64,000 nt of DNA from Trichoplax sp. H2. Its lineage: Eukaryota; Placozoa; Uniplacotomia; Trichoplacea. This document shows positions 49,490 to 61,195 of this stretch, piece after piece. The stretch lies in the NCBI GenBank assembly GCA_003344405.1, contig NOWV01000047.1, forward strand, positions 186,001 to 250,000, given 5' to 3'. Position 1 is the first letter of the stretch, and each line of letters begins with the position of its first letter. The notes beneath the pieces were generated by a model that did not search any database, was not told the origin of the DNA, and saw nothing but the letters and a program-made list of their open reading frames with translations. A program made the position numbers and the translations under genes.

Positions 49490-50610
49490 GCATGGCTGTA
49501 TTGCAGTCATTTTGACATAGGATTCATTATTGGACTAGTGCTAGAACAGACCAAGATGGCCGTAGGGCTAGTTTAAAGTTAAGGGATCATCTGGTATTGT
49601 AATACAGTATGAGCTAAGAGATCTTCGTGATCTAGTGTCGAGTCCACAGTCGAGTACAGTAGTGTACTGCACTGTATACGTCACTGGTCTGCACCTGCGC
49701 ACTTTTGGACAACAGGATTTGCAGTCATTTTAACATAGGATTGATGATTATTGGACTAGTGCTAGAACAGACCAAGGAGGCTATAGTGCTAATTATGGGA
49801 TCATCTGATATTCTAATACAGTATGAGCTAAGAGATCTTCTTGGTCAAGTGTCGAGTCCATAGTACTGTAGAGTAAACTGAAACTCACTGAGTACAGTAG
49901 TGTACTGCGCAGTACACGTCGACACCTGCGCACTTTTGGACAACAAGATTTGCAGTCATTTTGAGATAGGATTCATGATTATTGGATTAGTTAGTGCTTG
50001 AACAGACCAAGATGGTCGTAGTGCTAGTTTAAAGTTAAGGGATCATCTGGTATTGTAATACAGTATAAGCTAAGAGATCTTCGTGATCTAGTGTGTCGAG
50101 TCCACAGTCGAGTACAGTAGTGTACTACACTGTACACGTCACTGGTCTGCACCTGCGCACTTTTGGACAACAGGATTTGCAGTCATTTTGACATAGGATT
50201 CATTATTGGACTAGTGCTTGAACAGACCAAGGAGGCTATAGTGCTAATTATGGGATCATCTGGTATTGTAATACAGTATGAGCTAAGAGATCTTCGTGAT
50301 CTAGTATCGAGTCCACAGTCCGAGTACAGTAATGTACTGCACTGTACACGTCACTGGTCGGCACCTGCGCACTTTTGGACAACAGGATTTGCAGTCATTT
50401 TAACATAGGATTGATGATTATTGGACTAGTGCTTGAACAGACCAAGATGGCCGTAGTGCTAATTACGGGATCATCTGATATTCTAATGTACAGTATGAGC
50501 TAAGAGACCTTCGTGGTCTACAGTACTGCACTGTTACACGTCACGTCAAATACACGTCGACACGTCACCGGTCGACACCTGCGCACTCTTGGACAACAGG
50601 ATTTGCCTGA
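49490..50610. repeat. Five-copy tandem array, unit about 220 bp
   Basis: The marker GCAGTCATTTTxACATAGGAT occurs at about 49503, 49721, 49952, 50179 and 50391 (spacing 218, 231, 227, 212). Each unit also carries ACTAGTGCT..GAACAGACCAAG, GATCATCTG, TATGAGCTAAGAGA, a GTAC-type palindrome (TACAGTAGTGTACTGCACTGTA or a variant) and a closing block CACCTGCGCACTTTTGGACA. Reading frames in it are not conserved between units. Confidence 0.92.
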
Positions 50611-51048
50611 GCGCGTTCAAAGTGCAGTCAACCAACCACTGCCAATCTGGCCTGAACCTTCTTGCTTCAGTCCATAGTGCAGTTCACTCATGGTACGGTA
50701 CGGTACCAAAGCTTCAGTTTATGGTACGGTACGGTACGGTACCAAAACGTCAGTTTATGATGCTGGACACAGCGTGCCCTGTCTTTTTTAGTACTGTACA
50801 GTACAGTACACAGTATTCTCAAGCTGAGTAAAAGAGATGTCCGTCATAGCATACTAGAGACACATTTGAAGATGACATCCATTTGACTTGGAACGGATAA
50901 CAAGTTGTTCAATTATCCAATACGATACTATAGCTTTGATAAGGTGAGTGAACCAAATCAATGTCACTATAATGTGACTATCATTGCCTTGGAATGGCGA
51001 TGCTATAGTGCCAGACGGTGACATCTATTTTGAGAAGTGAACCCAACT

Positions 51049-51065
51049 ACAGTACGTCGTACTGT
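51049..51065. promoter_or_regulatory. Perfect GTAC palindrome upstream of small frame 51163-51318
   Basis: ACAGTACG-T-CGTACTGT is a perfect 8-bp inverted repeat around one base, 98 bp upstream of the ATG at 51163. Position and sequence match elements upstream of TIMM10, SHPK, LLPH, POR and eIF4H. Regulatory role inferred. Confidence 0.45.
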
Positions 51066-51162
51066 AACCTACAGTACCTCGGGTGAAGTCAAATCGGAGC
51101 GATCCATTCTGTTCAATCGTTGCTCGACAGGGAATAGAAATCCTTTCCACCACCAAGAGAAA

Positions 51163-51318
51163 ATGTCCAAGAAGCAACGAATATCTTCCAATCCTACCGA
51201 AAAAGCCACACTATCCTTAAATGAGAGGATACTACGAGAATGCCATGGGCTCTATGCAGATCAGGATAAAGGTGAATTCTCCTTCGATACAGATAAAATA
51301 CGTCCACAATCTCCTTGA
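51163..51318 (+). CDS. Small unrecognised protein or first exon (51 aa)
   Basis: The frame starts Met-Ser-Lys-Lys-Gln-Arg and is hydrophilic, with a central Leu-Ser-Leu-Asn-Glu-Arg-Ile-Leu segment and an acidic second half. It is not similar to any family I can name with confidence. The Ser-Leu-Asn-Glu-Arg motif recalls the N-terminus of the mRNA-export protein CHTOP, but that is one short motif only. A GTGAAT donor after Asp-Gln-Asp-Lys could make this the first exon of a longer gene; I found no convincing second exon before 52585. The GTAC element just upstream favours a real transcript. An in-frame upstream extension to 51037 would start within the palindrome and is less likely. Confidence 0.35.
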   Translation: MSKKQRISSNPTEKATLSLNERILRECHGLYADQDKGEFSFDTDKIRPQSP

Positions 51319-52584
51319 TCATCTCCTGTCATAATCGTTGATGATTGCACTGTAATCATGGAATGATTTGAAAAACGGCGGTTGCCAATGCATTCTGCTG
51401 TCCATTTCATCTTGCACTTTTTAATTTATTTATACCAATCTCTATGGATAATGATGAAATGGGAAAGAGTGAATTATTATTGTCGTCAGTTGATTTGCAG
51501 GCTTAATCCAATGGTGTAGTTTGCAAATATTGAAATGATTGGACAATGACAGTGCAGACCAACTCATTCAACTGATCACTTGATGTCTCCCATGGTAACA
51601 AAAGCATTTACTGTATCTACTTCGGCTTCATTGATCGGTAGCCTTTGGTATGGATGGATAAGATACACTGATAATATCAACAGTTTAGCATACTTGCACC
51701 AGGGACTACTAGAAGATTGTACTTTCATGATAAAATAGGAAGAAGAGCAGTTAATCATGCGATCGCCATCAGTTAGTAGAAATGATTGTCATGACTGCAT
51801 GATTCAGCATTGGATGGGCACCGTCCAATCCATCATCCAACAGTACAATAAATAGTTTATCTAACTGATGCTAATTGAGAATTAGACTAGCTGTAAATTA
51901 TACCACAGTCGATACTCGATAGTCCTATCCATCGAGGTAAGAAAAGACCTCTATAGGCTGATCGATTGATTGGAGACGATCCATGACTTCCCATTTTATT
52001 GCCTTCCATATCTACAATCTATCCTTGTAGCCTTGAATGACACACGGAAATGACCTTGGATAACTTGGCTGCAGTGCTGGATCATCAAGGCTAATTCTTA
52101 TTTATACTCGTAGGTCATTATAGTATCGCTTTCCATACCAGGATGCAATCAAAATTTAATTAAAAGTATCAGCATCTTCGCCATAAATTAATCCATTTGA
52201 CGATCATCATTGAAGACTAGTAAAGGGCTTTTGCTACCGGATATCCCAGCCCAAATCAATCAATAGTTTCCCATACAGTAGAGTACATGCTACTAACACC
52301 ACAATGTGAGAAAAACATAGTATCTCAACTCTTGCATGCTGTCGTCATCAACACTTCTTGATCGAAAGGGTGATATGTTTATTGCCATCTTGAGCAGTAG
52401 CTATATAACTATGTTTCGTACCTATGCTGGCCTTAACGAATCGCTATTAGGATTGCCATTTAGAATAAATTTATGCATTTCGTAATGTTTCAATAGTGGC
52501 TTTACAAGTAACCATCTGTAATGTCTTCTAACCAATACATGCAATTTTACATTACTTTTATCACTGTATATAGGCTTGGTTTCC
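51319..52584. other. Intergenic stretch
   Basis: About 1.27 kb with no supported exon and no clear repeat. The exon at 52585 may have an unseen upstream partner here, since a TATAG acceptor-like site lies at about 52569-52573, directly before it. Confidence 0.5.
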
Positions 52585-55500
52585 ATGGCTAAAAGCCTCG
52601 ATCTGTCTTTATTAACCCCTCGAAATAAAATTACAGTTTTACTGATTGGTAATCACTCTGCTGGTAAATCATCCTTTATTAATTGGTGAGCAACAACTAT
52701 TTGTTCATATCGAATCGATTACGAATGCCAACAGATGTAGAGCTACTGTATACAGCAAATAGACGAATGGTTAAGATAACAGTAATTTCATGATAGAGAA
52801 TTCAGTTACGGTATTCATGCAGTATTTAGTAATGATAGCGTATAATTATTATGGATAAATAATAAAGAATAAATTGAATGCTGTTACTAGGTATGTCGAG
52901 GAACATGTTCAAAAAACTGGAGTTGCAATAGAAACGCAAGGGTTTACTTTTGTTACTAGCGGCAAGAAACGTGAAACTTTAACTGTAAGAAAATTTTCCT
53001 GGCTAATACAGGGTTAAATGATAGAAGTGTATTCGACTTTTAAACATTGCTTCATGAAATGAAATAGTAATGACTACTTAAATATACGGATTTACGTAAA
53101 CTACAGTACGTATAAAGTAACTCCTTCTTACTAAGCATCGAAAACTACGTATTCGCTCTGGTAACGTTGACTAATCCATGTAATTCGCTTTTATTGCTTG
53201 GTATAATATAGGGTAATGCTACTTTACATTTATATCCGCACTTTAAACCCCTACAAAGATTCGAAGGTAAACTTCTAATTTAAAGCATTCTAAAGATAGA
53301 TATATCGTTGTATATTTATATTAGATATGGCTATAATTATGTGGGTGAATCAGTATTAATGGACAGAATTTTTGAATGGATTGACTTTATTAGGCGTAGT
53401 AGAATATTTGACAACGGAAATTTCTACTTCTAAGCAAAAGAAATTCTCCGTAATTACGTTTATTGATACTCCTGGCTTAGTGGATGGCGATATGTTGTAT
53501 CCATTTGATGTAGACAAAACAATCGAATGGCTAGGTAAAATTCACTGATCTATGCTCGACTGCTAGGACAACATTTCTTATAGGATGCTCACCTCTAATA
53601 GAATTGTCCTGGATTTATTGATAGTAAAGTAAAATTGCCTTGAAGCATGAGTCACACCTGGAATTGCAACATTTACAATGTTTTTGACCATACTGTTGTT
53701 ATGTATAATTTAATTTATTCATTAGGCAACATGGCAGATTTGATTTTTGTCTTTTTTGATCCAATTGGTCAAGCTCTTTGTAAGAGAACACTCAATATTG
53801 TTCGTAAGTAGCAAAACATTTTCAATCTTAATTAATTTTTGGTAATGCTAGCATACTTATCACACTCGATATCCGAATTGCAGAAACTTTAAATGGTAAG
53901 CATGGAGATCGCCTTCGATTTTATTTAAGTAAGGCAGATACAGCCGGGACAGAAACGGATAGGCAGGCAAGTTCTACAGTAGTTCTATCTGATAAGCTTT
54001 ATGCTAGTACTTGTAAAAAATCATTTCAAAAGGGCCCCAATTGGGCGTTTATTACAATTCGTCACTATTAATTCGATTATATGAAGATCCAGGATAATTT
54101 TAAATTTGGATTATTCTTTCAGCGGGTTATGATGCAAATTACTCAAGAACTATGCAAACGGCCTGGATTAAATAAGACAGGGTTTGATATGCCGACAATT
54201 TATGTACCGTCTATGACCTCAGGCAAGGTACGCAGTAGGATTAGTGTACTAATGTATATTAGAAGTCGTTTTTATTAGGACAGTGATAGGTGAAATCCAT
54301 GTGTTATTATGTTTAGCCTATAAGATGTGAGAATCAAATTGAAGATGTTTGCAAAACTGTGGAGAAGACAATTAGCCAGACGATTCAAAATACCTTAAAT
54401 TCATTGGAAAAAGACTGCCAAAAAATTGCAGATGCTGTAGACGAGAAGCTTCGAATTAATGCGTGAGTACTACGTTAGCCTTTATCTAATTTTAATTTTA
54501 CGCCTGCATTTGGCCTTAAAGCTAACATTCCAGTCTAGGGATTAACCAAAATTCATGTAATGTGTACTGTATGATGCAAATTTTATAACTTCTTAGGCAG
54601 TAAAATACAGTACAATGATGTTTGAGTAGTTAGTACAGTATGATTCAATGTTTTTACCTGTTTCAATCTGATTATGTAAACAGTGAAAATTCATCGTACA
54701 ACCTAAAAGCCCGTGGCAAAGGATTCATTTTCGGATTTTTTGGTTTAACATTGCCGTTGTTAATTTTGGTTGCATGGCTTACAAGCTTGCCAGTCATTAA
54801 TAAAGTTCTTGGTTCTGAATTAACAGATACACTAAAGTCATACCTGGTATGTACTATGAATTTTGAGTAGAGGTGATCAATATTAGTGTCGTCAATAAAA
54901 TGATTTTTATTTTTAAGAGTGGCATTGCCACTCTTGTTTGCTTTATGTGAGTAGTGTAACTACTTTTTTGTACTTGTTAGGTGCATTTTACTGACTTATG
55001 GAACACCGTACCAGAGGAATACAAAACAAACTTATTAATTATTTTCATTGTGGTATCGTTATTATTACTTTATTTATCTCGGTGGATGTCAAGGTACGGC
55101 ATATAGGATCGCGTTGGTTTGTTGAGATTTTTCATTGTATTACAGCACATGCGTTCTGTAACATACGCAACTATTGATGAAATATTATAGCATGCAACAG
55201 TACCGTAGTATGATAGTAATGCCATTAAAATTTGGTAGCTTCTTCTATTGGATACTGATTATATATTGTACATGCGTTGTTGTTATAGACTGAAAGACAC
55301 AATGTCACGCAAACAAATTCGACGCATGATGGAAGTTCAAAGTTATGTAACTGGTCATGTGAAGACTAAAAAAGTAAGTTTAAATTTTGCAAATATCTTT
55401 AAACGATATTAACCAGTATTGACAATAACCATTACATCGATGCGAATTACGCATCGCATATTCATATGCAATCATGCCTACTGCATTAATTACGCCATGA

Positions 55501-55660
55501 TAGACGTGTAAATCACTAAGCGTTATCAAGAACGTCAGAGTTGTCAATAGTCCTTTGAAACTCAATCTGCATATATTTTTCTTTTATTTACTACTTCTCT
55601 TAGGAACAACTATATCAAGAATATCTAACTCAAAGTATCGGTTCAACAGACCTGTCTTAA
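52585..55660 (+). CDS. Dynamin/EHD-like GTPase with two C-terminal membrane segments
   Basis: Twelve exons in frame: 52585-52685, 52891-52984, 53212-53266, 53394-53534, 53726-53803, 53884-53966, 54123-54227, 54317-54462, 54684-54846, 54981-55093, 55289-55373, 55604-55660. The total is 1221 nt, 406 residues. GTPase motifs: P-loop Gly-Asn-His-Ser-Ala-Gly-Lys-Ser (22-29), switch I region around Thr-Gln-Gly-Phe-Thr, Asp-Thr-Pro-Gly (108-111) and Ser-Lys-Ala-Asp (172-175). The arrangement resembles the EHD/sarcalumenin branch of dynamins (Asp-Thr-Pro-Gly, then a Trp-Leu helix, then a Phe-Phe-Asp strand). Instead of EH or PH domains it has a short coiled region and two hydrophobic segments (about 282-300 and 340-355), with a basic tail. 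A role in membrane remodelling is inferred from the fold; the organelle is unknown. The intron after 53966 uses a GC donor. The start could lie further upstream if an earlier exon exists. Confidence 0.85.
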
Positions 55661-56504
55661 TTAATTACCCACGATGTCATCTGCATGCAAATATTTGCTA
55701 TTTTTAGTTATTCAACATGTAATTGAAAATTTTTCGCCATTGGTTATAGCGTAACAAATAAAAAGCAGCATTCGTTGCTGTATCAGTGTTCCATAATCCT
55801 GTCTTTGCTACTAGCTTAAACCGAGTAATCTCTGATATTCCATATTCATTCGCTGACAATGAATTTGTAGTTGCTCCAGATTTTAATAGCATAGCTAGGG
55901 TTGCACTTATTATTCAATAGATGTAAAATAAGGATAACTCTATATACAGACCTAGATAGAGACTGTTAACATCAATGTGGCATACTGACTTTTAATATTA
56001 TAAAAAACAACGCTCTTTCAATCGTTTCGGCAAATAATCAGGAAAAATTTACATTACAAAATTGAATTGAGAACAGCTACATAACATCACACAGTTAAAA
56101 TAATCACTTCTTACATTCATGATATGAAAGAAAGTTCAACGGTATTCGATGACGCTAAAAGGCATTACAATATTGCTTTCTCAGGCCTTTAGTTCAACAT
56201 CTACAACTAGAAAGTAATATAATGAAGTTATCCCTAATATTTGTAGGTAATAATTATTGATTTTTCAAGTATCTTAAGTATCGATACAGTAAGGAATCCT
56301 ACATTGGCAACATAACTAACGATCATGATGTTTTATGCTATCATTTTAGTAAACGGTTTAATATTATGGATAGCATAACCGGCATAGAAATAACCAAAAC
56401 CGACCTAATAGCTGCACATTTTTTTCTACTTTTACATCATACCAAGCAATATTTAGATATACGCGTACAAATACAGTCTGCTCAGTACCGTTATAATAGT
56501 CATC
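55661..56504. other. Convergent region between the GTPase gene and eIF4H
   Basis: Contains a minus-strand frame (about 55915-55704) that ends in TAA and reads like a final ankyrin exon, listed separately. Otherwise no coding exon or repeat seen. Confidence 0.5.
55704..55915 (-). pseudogene. Orphan ankyrin-like terminal exon or gene remnant
   Basis: A minus-strand frame of about 70 codons ends at a stop at 55704. It contains Met-Leu-Leu-Lys-Ser-Gly-Ala, typical of the second helix of an ankyrin repeat, followed by a Trp/Tyr-rich tail. A weak acceptor (AATAAG) lies near 55916. No upstream partner exon was found on the minus strand before the eIF4H 3' end, so this is either the last exon of a small unrecognised gene or a remnant. 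It overlaps neither neighbour's coding exons. Confidence 0.3.
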
Positions 56505-59500
56505 TTAATCGTCTCCTGCTTCATTGCCATCTTTCCAGCTTCGTGGCCGTGCTCCTCCAAATAGGTTCCTGGTATCTGAAGCAACAGATAAAGCTGGCGC
56601 ACCTACCGATCTCGGTTGCAGGTTCAACTTAGGTCGACGAGAAGCAGTTTCTACAGGAATGTTAAAAAGCGATATAAAATGAATTTAACATCTTTAAGTA
56701 TTTAGGGTATTCGATTCGCTATCAACTTTGTCTTGTATATTGGGTATAAATTTTCATTTGGCAAAATATTAATTACTTACACACATACACCGTACGTACA
56801 ATGATACTGTATACTCGCAATGTGAACGTTAAACATTGCAAAACGACTCATTATTAAAATCTCATTTATAACATCTGTAACAAAAATGTGGCTAGTTTTC
56901 TACTATTATAATTGACCATCACATTTAAAATATAAATACGACTATAATAAATTTACCAGGGGAAGGTTCACGAAATTCTTCCGGTGGTGGCCTACTGCTG
57001 CTGCTGCTGCCGCCACGGCCTCGACCTCGATAATTCTGATATCCACCGCGGCGCGGACCTCCGCGTCCGCCACCATCTAGTGAAACAAAAGATTCTAGTG
57101 AGATGAAACTTATATTGTAGGTCATGCACAAGCTATACATGACGATATTTGACTATTCAAGAGAATAGCAATCCACATCAATGAGTAAAGAGTTACTGAC
57201 ATGAATTATCACGGTATCGACCACCATCTCTTCTACCATATTGTCCTAATGATATACGAATACATCAAATCACCATAATTGCATCGTATAGTATGTACTG
57301 TAATATAATTTCTGAAGTTAGAGTCATTAGATCCTAATCAAAGTGGAACATTACCTTCGCCATCACCACGATCACCACGATCACCACGATCACCGCGATC
57401 ACCGCGATCACCGCGCTCGCGATCTCCATTGCCGCCACCACGATCGTTTCTTTTACCACCAGCGATATCAACTTTTATATTTCTATTTTCAAATTCCTGT
57501 AATACATTGAAGACAGTGTTAAAGTTGAACGCTTTAAAATCCGTTTTAACATCAGCAGAGATTCATCTACCATTTTAAAAACTATATTTACTTTGTACAT
57601 TAAATTGAGAAATGCAGGGGTATTAATAAATAAAATCTCTAGTTGAGTTCAATCTACAGGTTTTATGCGCACAAGATAATAAACATAGTAGAAAAATGTC
57701 TGTAAAGTCAGTTTCAATATCTATATCTACTAGATGAGATTTAATTAAACAACAGTGGGCATCAATAATAACTACTATCGTATTCTACAGCTACGGTCTT
57801 TGAAATTTTTACAACCTAAATTTATAGGCCTAGTACATACTGAATAATCTACGGTACCATTTAGAGATTTAATTTTTATAGTCAGTTAATTTCTTAATTG
57901 ACGGAAAATCGAGCAATCTGAATTAATATACCGTAGTACTAATTGAATCGATTACAATTAACATTATGCTTTGCTGTTTTTCATCTGTCAAAATCAAAAC
58001 ACCGAATGCCTTACCGATCCATTGTACTCAAGAGCTTCTTTCAATCCTTCAGGTGATGAAAATTCTACATAACAAAAGCCTAAAAAAAAAATAGATAGAA
58101 TGTTACGTTATGATTTATAAAGCAACTAGGGTGTCTTAAGTGTAGAACAGATATGCTACATAGTTATTCGATGTCAATGGCAATCAAAATTGCGGTACTG
58201 TACTTTTTAAGACTATAAATAGTCTACGGTAATTGTTGTCAGAAGGGTACTATGCAGCACAGACACTTTTATACTATTCGGTCTTTATGCGGTATTACGC
58301 GGAATGTCATCAATATTTAATGTCTAGTCAATTTTCTACATCACGTTCAACGTGCACATTGTGGCAGAATCTAGCTTCCGTTTACTGTTGTAATGTCGCT
58401 TGCAAGATCTATCCAAGGCAATGTATTACGTTAATTAACTGCTTCTATGAATGTGCCAATCGTGGCGCGATCAGTTATTTGGTATTTTGCGTATGTTGTA
58501 TGATGTAACAGTCGAGCGGTAGTCACTTCCGATAATTTTAGTTGATCAAAGCCTGATAATGTTTTCATCTTAGTCAGCCTATAACTCTGACGTGAGAGAA
58601 TAATTAATGCGTTACAGTACGGTATTTTAAAAAAGACTGGATAATAAAAACCAGAGATAGCACCATAGTGCGATTAGTTACTCTCAAACAAGACGCCTAC
58701 ATTGTAATTACCTTCTCATTACTACATATAATGAGTTTAAATAACATTGATACCATGTACAGAACACGTCTCATAAATGTTAAAACGGAAAAGAAGGCAA
58801 TCATAATGGAGGTATCCATTGAAAAATTTCCGTAGTAGTAGAGGAAAAGTAGTTAAGGTACTTTTGTATGTCAAGAAAATCCATTGACGTGACGAATCTC
58901 TCACAACCAAAAGGGCATCGGAAATTGATAATAAACTTCAATTATGATCTTCTACGAGCACCAGCTAGTGTACACTGTACAGTAGTAGCGGATACATTTC
59001 ATTTATAAACATTGTGGGGACGGTTAAAAAATGGATACAATGTAGTATACCCTGGCTCGATTACGTTATTAAACAGCACAGTATAGGAAGTCATTAATGT
59101 TGGAATTTTATACGCGCTTATTCATCATCCGATACACTTGCATTTGTATAGAGTAATGAAATGTATACTAATTATTAAAACGGCTAAAATGAAACGAAAG
59201 TGTCTTAATGTATTCATGATGGAATAGAAAAGTTACAAAGAGAGAAGAGACTTCAATCGATGGCTAAAATCAAACTATTCCAATGATAGCAAGCATGCAT
59301 GCACATTTAAACCATCGCAAGGGCACCCTACAATGGCCTACATGGATCGATGATTATAGGATTATTATACACATGCTGTATTGCCTTATTCATTTAACAG
59401 ATATTTACGTAAAGATAATGACAATCTCGCCATTAGGTGAACAAGGTAGTGAAAATACCGTAGTATAATGAATGTATGATAGATACGTATCATTCTCCAC

Positions 59501-61195
59501 GACTTGTCAAGGTAGCGTATTTACGATGACGTTGTAGGTCCTATCGTTATGTACACGTCTACTGAAACGATTGCGCTTCATGAATTGTCCTTGTGACTAA
59601 AAGAATTGCTAGGTCAAGTAAAGAAAATCCTGTACGATGATTAGGTTTTCATTGTGCTCTGTGTCATTAATGAATTCATCTTGACTCGTTTGAAGGCATT
59701 GATCGCATCGCCGACTACTACAACACGTCTACAAGAGTTGGGTCCTATTTATCCAAGTTTATATTTTAAAAATAAACCTCTTTCAAGGTTACAGTATACT
59801 TGCTGATTAGGGAAAAAATGGAATTAGAAGTTTACTTTACCTCGGAATTTGTCGGTTTCTCTATCACGGACCAAACGTACACTAACCACCTAAAAAAAAA
59901 AAATGTCAACAATTGGAGAAGTTATTACCAGTATTTAGCTCATGCATTCAAGGTCCATTCTATCCGTAGCTAGAGAAAGAAATTAATTTAAGATAACATT
60001 TTCTTTCTGGGCGATTTATCGTTGCTCTTATGGATTCATTTGCCAGCAATATTGAAGGCGTGCTATCTACCGATTGGCCATGAATTCATGAATTCAAGAG
60101 AGATTGATTCATTTCAGGACAAGCCTGAATCATCTCGTCTCTGCCATGAATTACGGTACATTCTTCACGTCTACACTGACAGTATGAAAACCCATCATGA
60201 TGGATAGATATTGTTGTAACTTGATGTACGGTAATGTACGATCGTATTTTACAAAGCATAAGCTGGCTATAGCCAGTCTAGAGGACAAATTGTTGCCTAA
60301 GGAAAAGGATGCAAAGGGTAAGGAAAATGTTGGAAGACATGGCAACCAGCGTCGGCTGCAGTAAGTGAGAATCGCACGTGTACTGTACGACCATGTCGAC
60401 TATAGCATGGACAGTCACTATCGATGTACCCAAACATGGGTCCATGTACGATACGGTACATCAGTGTTGACGGGTATTTTCAATGCTGGTATGGATGACC
60501 AATGCATTGCAAGGGGTATCATGGAGGCAAGTTAAACGAGTTACTATAACGTACAAGGTAGCGTATACGCTAGTCCATAGTGGGAATTCAAAGAAGAGAA
60601 AATGAAATCCATGGTGGCAAAGAAAATTTTCATTGACGATGTCCAAGACTATCTGTCGTTCAATATTGACAGCAACACCTTGTAAGTGTTAATACATTAT
60701 CCAACTGCGACAGTCTACTGAGAATTGGGCTGGTTACGAGAGGAAGAAGATAGACTAGAGTAGTATACTATGTCCTGCCCTGTTGATCTTTTGCTCCATT
60801 GACGAAAGAAGACATTGGAGACAGTGATGGTTTGGAATGGGGAAGGGGTGACCATAAATTGCCTGTGCAAGATACTTACATCTAAGTGCTTGAAAATTTG
60901 TTCTAGGTCTCTTTGAACACAATTAAAGGGCAAATTACCAACATAAGCTGTATAAGGAGGCTCTTCAGGAAAAGGTTTCCGAACCCTGCTACCTCCGCCA
61001 TAGCGTTGACCGCTACCACCTCTATCCGCGTCAGGTGTCCAATCCACATTATGAAAATGGAAAAGAAAGAGTCCGAATTTGAGTTCAACATCCATTCTAG
61101 CGCTACTCTACTTTAATCAAGAGTTTAATCTAACGTTTATTACTCTCTATCATAAATTAAGGGATGGATTTTCCTTGTCTCTTACCTTCCGCCAT
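56505..61195 (-). CDS. EIF4H: Eukaryotic translation initiation factor 4H
   Basis: Eight exons in frame: 61195-61186, 61019-60880, 59889-59841, 58079-58015, 57496-57355, 57245-57201, 57076-56957, 56650-56505. The total is 717 nt, 238 residues; human has 248. eIF4H stimulates eIF4A helicase activity during scanning. One RRM is present: RNP2 in [10 protein letters not shown] (preceded by Glu-Glu-Pro-Pro) and RNP1 in Arg-Gly-Phe-Cys-Tyr-Val-Glu-Phe across the exon 3/4 junction. The RGG-like linker includes six Gly-Asp-Arg triplets in exon 5 and Gly/Arg-rich exon 7. The end Arg-Pro-Lys-Leu-Asn-Leu-Gln-Pro-Arg then Phe-Gly-Gly-Ala-Arg-Pro-Arg is diagnostic. The first coding exon has only 10 nt (Met-Ala-Glu). 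The exon 2 start is chosen by phase; an alternative upstream Met would add an N-terminus unlike the family. Exon 6 uses a GTCAGT donor. A GGTACGGTACC element lies about 155-175 bp upstream of the start. Confidence 0.93.
57371..57420 (-). repeat. In-frame GDR triplet repeat in eIF4H exon 5
   Basis: A 9-bp unit, GGTGATCGT or GGTGATCGC on the coding strand, repeats about six times and encodes Gly-Asp-Arg. It is purely in frame, so expansion or contraction would change only linker length. Confidence 0.85.

Noticed and set aside
58233-58508. Plus-strand frame of 91 codons inside an eIF4H intron
   Set aside because: Cys/Tyr-rich composition typical of random AT-rich sequence and no similarity to known proteins.
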